From: Pseudophaeomoniella oleicola
Taxonomy: Eukaryota > Ascomycota > Eurotiomycetes > Phaeomoniellales > Phaeomoniellaceae
Assembly: GCA_003868215.1 (NCBI GenBank)
Contig: QWDQ01000020.1
Coordinates: 186,001-250,000 of the forward strand
DNA length: 64,000 nt
Direction: 5' to 3'
Both the position numbers and the translations under genes were made by a program. The notes beneath the pieces were generated by a model. The model saw nothing but the letters and a program-made list of their open reading frames with translations. It made no database searches and was not told where the DNA came from. Below, piece after piece: positions 56,726 through 64,000 of this stretch (position 1 is its first letter; the number at the start of each line of letters is the position of its first letter).

Positions 56726-58471
56726 ATGGTTGAGCCAAAGATGCAGGCAGATGTACCTGATCCATTTCGGATGCCACTCCTCAATGATGTCGACATATTC
56801 GAGGCTGATTTAAGAGCGTTGCAGAATCACCTTGAGTCGGGAACGTTCAATTCAGAAGAGCTGGCTCAATACTGTCTCTCTCGCATTCACGCAACTAACA
56901 AATACTTGGAATGTGTGACTGAAGTTAACCCAGATGCCATCAGCATAGCCAAGCAATGTGATGAACGGAGACGCGATAGAGGGCGTCGACGAAGCATGCT
57001 TGAAGGTATACCAGTACTCCTAAAGGATAACGTGGCCACGTTTGATAAGATGGAGACCACGGCGGGTTCTTTCGCTCTCCTGGGGTCTCGCCCTCCGAGG
57101 GACTCTCACATAGCCCACCGACTTCGTACATCGGGAGCAATCATCCTTGGAAAATCCAACATGGATGAATGGGCCGGGTCGCGCTCCTCGGTGCACTCGG
57201 TAGGCTATTCACCTAGAGGCGGACAGACACGAAACCCGTATGATCTCACCAGAGAAGGTGGCGGTTCAAGTACAGGATCTGCTGTCGCTGTTGCGGCTGG
57301 TTTGGTACCGATTGCCTTCGGCACCGAGACAGATAGTAGCATCGTCTGGCCAGCAATGAAATGTGGAATATGTGGCTTCAAGCCCACAGTTGGCGTCACA
57401 TCTAGAGCGGGAATTGTTCCCATTTCCAAATCTCAAGACAGTGTCGGGCCTTTGGCAAGAACAGTGGCTGATGTCGTGTATGCTCTAGACGCTATTGCAG
57501 GACCGGATTGGATGGATCAAGTCACTATTGATCATGATCACAAGCGACCAGCAAGCGATTATGCACACTTTCTGGACTCTAAGGCGGATGGCTTCAGGGG
57601 AGTTCGCTTTGGCATACCCATGAGAAAATGCTTTGACCATCTCCCTCCGGACCATGAGAAGCTTGCGAGAAGGTTCCTCAAAGCCCTTGAAACTTCTGGT
57701 GCCCAAATTGTAAAAGTCGACTTTCCAAGCATTGAAGAGAGATTCAATGATAGAGGTGATTGGGACTGGTGAGTTCGTCTGACAAGTTGTAATTTTGTGA
57801 CTGTTTGTTGTCCTGACCTAGGCCCTCACAAATGGGATAGGATGTACAAATACAGAACAGACCCTCATCTTTCTGAAGGGACTGTCTGCCTTACAGAATT
57901 TTATAATGGCATGAACGTCTATCTTTCACAGATCTCAAACACCAACATCAAAAGTATTGACGATATCGTCTCTTACAATCAAGCTAATAAAGGAACCGAA
58001 GGTGCTTCTCCCGGAGACCATTCTGCCTTTCCCTCTGGGCAAGATGTCTTGACTACGGCTGCAGAAACAAAAGGTGAAGAAGGCGAGACCTACGATCAGG
58101 CTCTGAGGTGGACTCAGAAACAATGTCGCGAAAACGGTATTGATGCTGCGTTGAAAGGATTTGAGTTTTCACGCCAACAGAACACAACACCCGGACAGGA
58201 GTTAGACGCCCTACTCCTCTTTGATCGGAAAGGCGTGGGGATGCAGTATGCAGCTCAAGCACAATATCCAATTCTCTGCATACCCATAGGCGTCGACGAT
58301 GATGGGCTACCTCTGTCCGTTAGCATACAACACCGTGGGTGGCAAGAAGGCGCACTGATCAGATGGGGTGCCGCGATCGAGCATCTTTGGAGGAGGACGG
58401 AGGGTGCAATGCCTACACCTAAGTATAGAAACTGGAGATCCAAGAATATACCCGTGGCAATGGTTCAGTGA
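56726..58471 (+). CDS. Amidase-signature family hydrolase
   Basis: Exons 56726-57768 and 57841-58471 (72-nt intron, TG|GTGAGT ... GGGATAG|GATG) give 557 residues from MVEPKMQ. Ser-cisSer-Lys hydrolase. The Lys is in GIPVLLKDNVAT (about residue 100), the cis-Ser in GGGSSTGSAVAVAAG (about 180) and the nucleophile in FGTETDSSIVWPA (about 205), where GTDTGGSIRxPA is usual, so two Gly are replaced by Asp-Ser. Other markers: ILGKSNMDEWAGSRS, CGFKPTVGVTSRAG and DSVGPLARTVADV. The C-terminus has PILCIPIGVDDDGLPLSVSI, the substrate-pocket end. No leader is obvious. Substrate unknown; it could be an aliphatic amidase of nitrogen scavenging. It is not the mitochondrial GatA by any clear sign. Confidence 0.9.
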
Positions 58472-59123
58472 TTGGAAGGCAAGTTTTGTTACATTGTGGC
58501 ATCTTGACGATACCACCTGACGGGACATCCGTTGAAGGAGACGAACTTGCAGACTGGAAGGGATGTATCTTAATGCCCAGTTTCAGTCAGCTGCTTGCCC
58601 TCATAGGCCACTGCTTGATATTCCATAATGCCTAGCAAGAATAGCAAACATATGGTTCCAAATTCGGGTCGTTAATGACGTACATGGTCTAAGTGCAGAG
58701 ACATAAATTTTAGCCAGGCAACAAGTCTTGAAATGCATCCTTTTAGTGGTGATTGAAAAGAAATGTCTCTTGACCGACTTGGAAATGTGTTCCCATATAA
58801 TCTTGTTGGCAGATGAATGTCACGCTGTGAGGATGCACCGCCATTTGTTTGTGGCGCTTAGTGGAGCACGTTACTTGGACTATGTGGCGTCATAATCACA
58901 ATCACTTCAATCTCTCACCGGCATTTATCTGTGGTCTCTGTTACTTAGTCCCCCCCGCTAACTTTTCTTTTCCGCTACTTCGTTTGTTGACATCCACGGG
59001 ATATATCAGCATTTCCTGTCAATTTTTACTTATACACATCGTTACCCGAACGATTCCGGAGGAATGAGACTCGTCGTTTGATACATCACCATCCCGTCAT
59101 ACCAGCAGTAAGCGCAGCGCATC
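58472..59123. other. Intergenic, nothing recognised
   Basis: 3' flank of the amidase gene and the Heh1 promoter. Confidence 0.5.
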
Positions 59124-61390
59124 ATGTCTGACGACGACCTTGCGTACCTCTCACCAGGATTCGATCTAGGCAGCCTTACGGTACCTAGAATACGTTCGAT
59201 ATTGGTGTCGCATGATGTCTCCTACCCTTCATCTGCGAAAAAGGCTCAACTAATCGAAATTCTTCAAAATGAAATACTACCAAAGTCCAAGAAACTGTTG
59301 GCGGCGAGAGAGCGCACGAAGCGAACCAGCAAAGGGATAGTGGATGTTCCTAGTAGTCAGGAGGGCACAGTGGATGGTGAACAGGATGCTGAGTTGATGC
59401 CACCACCTCCAGTACCGAAGACTCCCAGACGAAGAACGAAGAAGAGCAGTACGGGGCCTGATGCCAGTGAAGACGATCTAGCTCCGCCGCCTTCGACATC
59501 GCGCAAGTCCAAAACCCCAGGCAGACGCAGTACCACGAAAGGAGTGCGGGCTTCGGATACGGAGACAGATACAAACACCGACATGGCCCGGCCCTCTGCT
59601 CGGAAGAGTCGCAAAAGTGTAAAGGGCGAGATTGCTGCAACTCCTTCACGGAAATCCCATGTCAAGATCGAGGAGTCAGAACTCGATGTTAAGCAGGAAC
59701 CCATAGCGACAGATAGCCCTTTCTCTGATGACAACCCATTCCAGAGCGGCTCTCCGGATCCCACCAATAGAAGAATCTCATCGGATGGCAAGCGGAAGAG
59801 CTTGGGTGCTTCTTCTTCACGAGATCCTGAGAAGAGGAGAAGCACTGGCACCAGACGGCAGACAGCCTCACCGTCTCTCCGACCCAATGGTGCCACCAGC
59901 GCACCTTCGAGAACCACACTTGAGTACCCAGTGTCCAGATTACAGGGCAGCGAAGATGCTGAACCCTCGGAAGAATTCACACCTGAAGAACAGCTGGAAC
60001 TCGTTCGTGAGCGAGCTGCCAAAGGCTATTCGGGCAAAGATCTCTTGCCTCCACGCCGTAAAAAGCAGAAGCCAGCAAGCACGACCGGCAAAGCATTGCC
60101 CTGGATTGTACTCACCATCCTCCTAAGCAGCTTTGGATTTTGGTGGAGGAAAGAAAAGATTGAGATCGGCTATTGTGGCGTTGGGAAACCAAATTGGTCC
60201 TTAGCAGACACAAAGGTACCGCAGTGGGCAAACGTGATGGAACCACAGTGTGAACCGTGCCCACAACACGCGTACTGTTTTAACAATATGAAGGTGGAAT
60301 GCGATTCAGACTATGTCCTAACGCCACATCCATATAGCCTATTTGGAACTCTCCCCCTGCCTCCCACATGCGAGCCGGACGGAGAGAAGGCACGCAAAGT
60401 CAAGGCTGTTGCGGATAGAGCTGTCGAAGAGTTGCGGGAACGAAGAGCGCAATTTGAATGCGGCGAGTTGCCTGATCACGAAAAGCCTGAGATTGCAGAG
60501 GACGATCTAAAGCAGGAACTCAAGGCGAAAAGGAGCAAGAGAATGTCGGATGAAGAGTTTGATGAGCTTTGGACAGCTGCGATTGGTGATGTTGTCGGGC
60601 GTGAGGAAGTTGTTAGCGAAGGTGCTGGGTGAGTTTCTTTTCTTTTCTCCCTACGTTTTTATGTTTTTTGAAGCGCTCTGATGACCACAATACGTGTTCT
60701 CTCAATGTCTAGAACCTTGTTGGCTACGAAAATATCCGTTCTGATTCCTGACTAACGCAGTATCTCCGTTTCCTCTGACGCAGACATACCTCCATTGTCC
60801 CAGGAAGTAGCAGTCGGCGACTCACCAGCACCTCACTCGCCAAACTCGGATACGTCTGTGCCGCTAAGAGACGCGTTCGCGTCACGCTTTCCTTCTATCG
60901 ACTCCATCTTTCACTTATGATCCTGTTCGTTGGACTTTGCGTCTATGCTCGAGGCGTCCTCCGTGCTAGAAGCGCCGCCACCGCCCAGATACCTTCTTTG
61001 GTGTCATTAACGCTGGATAGACTGGCCACTCAAGCGGGTCTCAAAGCCTCGGGGGAGACGGAAGAAGGTTGGATCAGCATCGGTCAACTTCGAGACGACG
61101 TCCTGAGAGAGGTCCTCACAGCTAGCGAAAGAGAGCGGGTGTGGAAGGGTGTCCGAACGGTGATTGAAGGCAACGCTAATGTTCGGGCCGGGACCAGAGA
61201 GAGTGCAAGCGGCGAATGGGTACGCGTATGGGAGTGGATCGGGCCAGTGGGCCGGCGACAAATCGAAGGAGCACGAAGAAGCGATGCCTATCTCCGTGAT
61301 GGTAGCCGATCGGCGACATCAGGCAGTCCCGAGGTCAAACAGGAAGAGATGACAGAACGAGACTGGAATGAGGGAAGGCCGGTTTTTTGA
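59124..61390 (+). CDS. Inner nuclear membrane protein Heh1/Src1 (HeH/LEM and Man1-Src1 C-terminal domains)
   Basis: Exons 59124-60628 and 60784-61390 (155-nt intron) give 703 residues. N-terminus: a HeH domain (about 15-55: LTVPRIRSILVSHDVSYPSS then KKAQLIEILQNEI). A long basic, Ser/Pro-rich linker follows (55-320), with bipartite nuclear-signal-like clusters (PRRRTKKSS, SRKSKTPGRRS) fitting importin-mediated sorting. Helix 1 (about 325-342) is LPWIVLTILLSSFGFWW, followed by EIGYCGVGKP, the start of the MSC domain, with paired Cys (CEPCPQHAYCFNN). Helix 2 (about 543-562) is LSLMILFVGLCVYARGVL. The C-terminal winged-helix part ends with WEWIGPVGRRQ. Role: chromatin tethering, rDNA stability and ESCRT (Chm7) recruitment at the envelope. 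The intron lies between the two helices, as in yeast SRC1. Confidence 0.93.
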
Positions 61391-62245
61391 ACATCGATCG
61401 TCATCTTCTTTCGTTTTTGATAGGGGAGGTATTGGTTTATGAATGGGATCTACCACCAGGGGCCCGGCGTTTCTGGAAAGATGTCCTGTCTGTACACACC
61501 GACCTCAGGTGGAGAATCCGGCCGAACATCCTAGGGGACAACTATTCTACATGCCTACATTTTGCAGTACAGTTTGACCCATGTTTGTGTCCTCAATCTC
61601 TGGGGGTTTTTTTTCCTTTTTTCATTACAATCTACGATTTTATTCATTATTAATGAGCCGCCTGACACGGAGGCTGCTGGAACGTTCTCGAGAAGCGTTG
61701 GCTTTTCAGAAGGCACCTTAGGTACATACATACTTGGTCAGGATGAATGGGGGATTCTTCATAGTATATATTTTATGTTATTCATCCGTTATATCCCCTT
61801 CGGCTGCCTCAATACTGGATGCCTAGATACCTACCTACCTCCTAGGCAGGTACTTAAGGGAAGTATTGTACAAGGTAGGCCACGCCCGGCTACACGGCGC
61901 CATAAACGAAGTCCCCCGCATTGAGTGATACGTACCTACCTTACCTTATCCTTCGATCACATGCTTGTCGAGCGGGGCACACGGCTACGGCGGAGGGGGT
62001 GTGATGTTTTGGAGTGATACCTAAGGTAGGCATCTGTAGACAGGGAGGGGTAAAGGAGTAAGCTGGGATGACAGAGAAATGTAGAATACGAGTTTTCCGC
62101 CTTATCTTTCAACTTCGGTAAGGCCAGAGGTGGCGTTTACCTGCATGATTGCTTCAAGATTGTGGGCAAACTAACGACACCCCATACACCTCTCAGGATG
62201 ACAACTGCGGTTTCTTCGTCAGTAAACATACCTCCATCCTAACTC
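61391..62245. other. P450 promoter region with AGGTA islands
   Basis: Heh1 3' flank and P450 upstream region. AGGTA/TACCT words occur at 61717-61732, 61827-61855, 61930-61952 and 62018-62030. No gene recognised. Confidence 0.55.
61717..62030. repeat. AGGTA/TACCT words upstream of the P450 gene
   Basis: Four clusters of CCTTAGGTAC, TACCTACCTACC, CGTACCTACCTTACC and TACCTAAGGTAGG within about 310 nt, 215 nt before the P450 start codon. Confidence 0.65.
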
Positions 62246-63950
62246 ATGTTGGTGCCCGTCAAAACATTCAGAATGATCGAATACATTGCCACCAGAGACT
62301 TCAGCCTCGGCCATGCTGCAGCGTACTTGGCAGTTGTGTATTTCGTTTTCTTCTGGGCTCGCGAGTTTTATCGGAGCCGTGAGATCAGTCGGTTGGGATA
62401 TCGAGCACCGAAGATCCGCACGTGGCCCTTTGGTAAATTGAATGAGAATACAATCTGTTGCAGGGAGCAGCATGCTGAAACGTCTTCTTTCTTTCTGCAG
62501 GTATCGACTTCATCTACAAAGTCGTCAAACTGAACTTGCAATACAAGGACGTCGAGCTTTGGAAACAGATCTTCCGACAGACTAATACGGATGAGTTGGG
62601 TACAGGCACCTTCACATCGGAGGTTATCCTCTCTGGATCCTTTCGCATGATATGGACGGCCGATCCGGAGAATATCAAGGCCATGTTGACAGGGCAATTT
62701 GCAGATTTTGGCAGGGGAGACGGCTTTCACGGTGAATGGGAGCCTTTCTTGGGGGATGGCATTTTCAGCACAGACGGAGAGAAGTGGCGGTTTGCTCGTC
62801 AACTACTTCGACCTATGTTTGCAAGAGAACGAGTCGTCAACGTAGGGACGTTTGAACATCATGTACAGAAATTGATAGCTTTGCTTGGTTCTGGTGACGG
62901 TGCAGAAGTGGAAATCAGCCGGCTTTTGTACAGGTACACCCTTGACGCGGCCACTGACTTCTTGCTGGGCCATCCAGTTGGCAGTTTGGATGATGAGCAC
63001 AACAATTTCGCACAATGGTTTGGCAATATCCAAAAAGTGCAGAGTTTGATCGCTCGCTCTGGGTAAGTACCAGTAACATCGGACAAGTTACAACCACTGA
63101 TAAGTATTACAGACCGTTGCAAAGGCTGGTGGATAGGAGAGGCTACTATCGCGATATTCGCCAAATGGAAGCTTTCCTTGACCCCATAATCACAGAAGCG
63201 TTGTCCCTGTCGCCTGATGAACTGAATCATAAGCTTACCAGATCCGAGACGTTCCTACATCAGCTGGCACGCGCTACCCGAGACAGAAAGGTAATCCGAG
63301 ATCAGCTCGTCACCATTCTGCTCGCTGGACGTGACTCAACCGCATGTACTCTGTCCTGGGCCTTCTTCGAGCTAGCCCGCCATCCTGAGGTCACAGCTAA
63401 GCTCCGCAGAACAATCGTTGAGCACCTTGGCACCGATGGAAGAGCGCCGACATATGCTCAGATCAAGGAGATGAAGTATTTGACATGGGTTATCAACGAA
63501 ACTCTCCGCCGATACCCTATCGTTCCTCATAACATACGGGCTGCACTGAAGCCTACCACATTGCCTCGTGGAGGAGGCCCCGATGGGAGTCTGCCGATCG
63601 GACTCCGGGCTGGCACGGCTATTACATACAGCACACTCTCGATGCATCGGCGAAGAGACTTGTATCCTCCCATCTCTGAAGATTTCCCATATGATCCAGA
63701 TGAGTGGGCACCAGATCGATGGGCTACCTGGACACCCAAGCCGTGGCAATATATTCCATTCAACGGAGGACCACGTATCTGTATCGGTCAACAATTCGCT
63801 ACCGTCGAGATGGCTTACACGATATGTCGAGTGCTGCAACAATTTGACCACATCATTGATCTTGGTCAAAAAGATCAAGAGGTTCTGAAGTGTGAGATTG
63901 TTCTCATCCCAGGTGAAGGCATTAAGGTTGGATTTCAGAGATCTGAGTAG
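62246..63950 (+). CDS. Cytochrome P450, CYP52-like (alkane/fatty-acid hydroxylase group)
   Basis: Exons 62246-62432, 62501-63062 and 63113-63950 (introns 68 and 50 nt) give 528 residues; MIEYIATRD (ATG 62273) is a possible later start. An N-terminal helix (about 20-38, AAYLAVVYFVFFWA) anchors it in the ER. P450 marks: I-helix LLAGRDSTACTLSWAFFELA (about 319-338; most P450s have A-G-x-D/E-T-T), K-helix NETLRRYP with E-x-x-R (about 377), PERF-equivalent WAPDRWATW, and the haem loop FNGGPRICIGQQFA with the Cys thiolate (about 465-478). DFGRGDGFH and LGDGIFSTDGEKWRFARQLL, where W-x-x-x-R is the C-helix, match the CYP52 clan, whose members omega-hydroxylate alkanes and fatty acids. Substrate is inferred from clan only. 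Confidence 0.93.
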
Positions 63951-64000
63951 GGATGAGTAACTGGGAGATATGACATAAATATCTGACAATTGATCTTTCA

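Overview
The window looks like a gene-rich stretch of a filamentous ascomycete (Pezizomycotina) nuclear genome. Most introns are short (about 41-75 nt), with GTRNGT-type donors and CTRAY branch sites a few bases before the acceptor. Proteins carry long Ser/Pro-rich disordered tails, and intergenic DNA holds repeated AGGTAGGTA/TACCTACCT and TACTACGTAGTA words. Gene content agrees: a Ras-associating, LRR, PP2C-like and cyclase-domain adenylyl cyclase, a Heh1/Src1 inner-nuclear-membrane protein, CENP-T, a CYP52-like P450 and an Anp1-type mannosyltransferase. I cannot place class or genus from sequence alone. I recognised no tRNA, rRNA, CRISPR array, intact transposon or virus-derived element.

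Layout. 1-0.6 kb: 5' part of a secreted DOMON/CDH-cytochrome protein, cut by the window edge. 2-4.5 kb: a GT62 mannosyltransferase and a convergent short-chain dehydrogenase with a 7-nt micro-exon. 5-8.3 kb: two tandem, diverged copies of an unrecognised two-domain gene. 8.9-10.5 kb: pantothenate kinase. 10.9-11.9 kb: a Ure2-type glutathione transferase. 12.3-19.7 kb: a very large disordered protein. 21-22.2 kb: syntaxin Sed5. 23-23.8 kb: a Cys-rich unknown. 25.3-26.4 kb: phosphopantothenate-cysteine ligase. 29-30.5 kb: a coiled-coil unknown. 33.3-35.1 kb: a UBX protein of the UBXN4 type. 35.6-37.1 kb: a membrane acyltransferase. 39.7-44 kb: a compact block of Cms1, CENP-T and Shy1/SURF1. 44.7-46.6 kb: a sugar transporter. 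47.9-54.5 kb: adenylyl cyclase. 56.7-58.5 kb: an amidase. 59.1-61.4 kb: Heh1/Src1. 62.2-64 kb: a P450.

How genes relate. Pantothenate kinase (step 1) and phosphopantothenate-cysteine ligase (step 2) of CoA synthesis lie about 15 kb apart. The other genes are mostly unlinked housekeeping functions (secretory pathway, ER quality control, kinetochore, nuclear envelope, cytochrome oxidase assembly, cAMP signalling), so this reads as core chromosome, not a metabolite cluster. The least explained parts are the tandem unknown pair at 5-8 kb, the giant disordered gene, a possible spliced 51-residue membrane protein at 20.4 kb, and several 1-3 kb gene-free intervals rich in short repeats. Exon boundaries were worked out by eye from splice signals, frame and family conservation; no alignment or transcript data were available.
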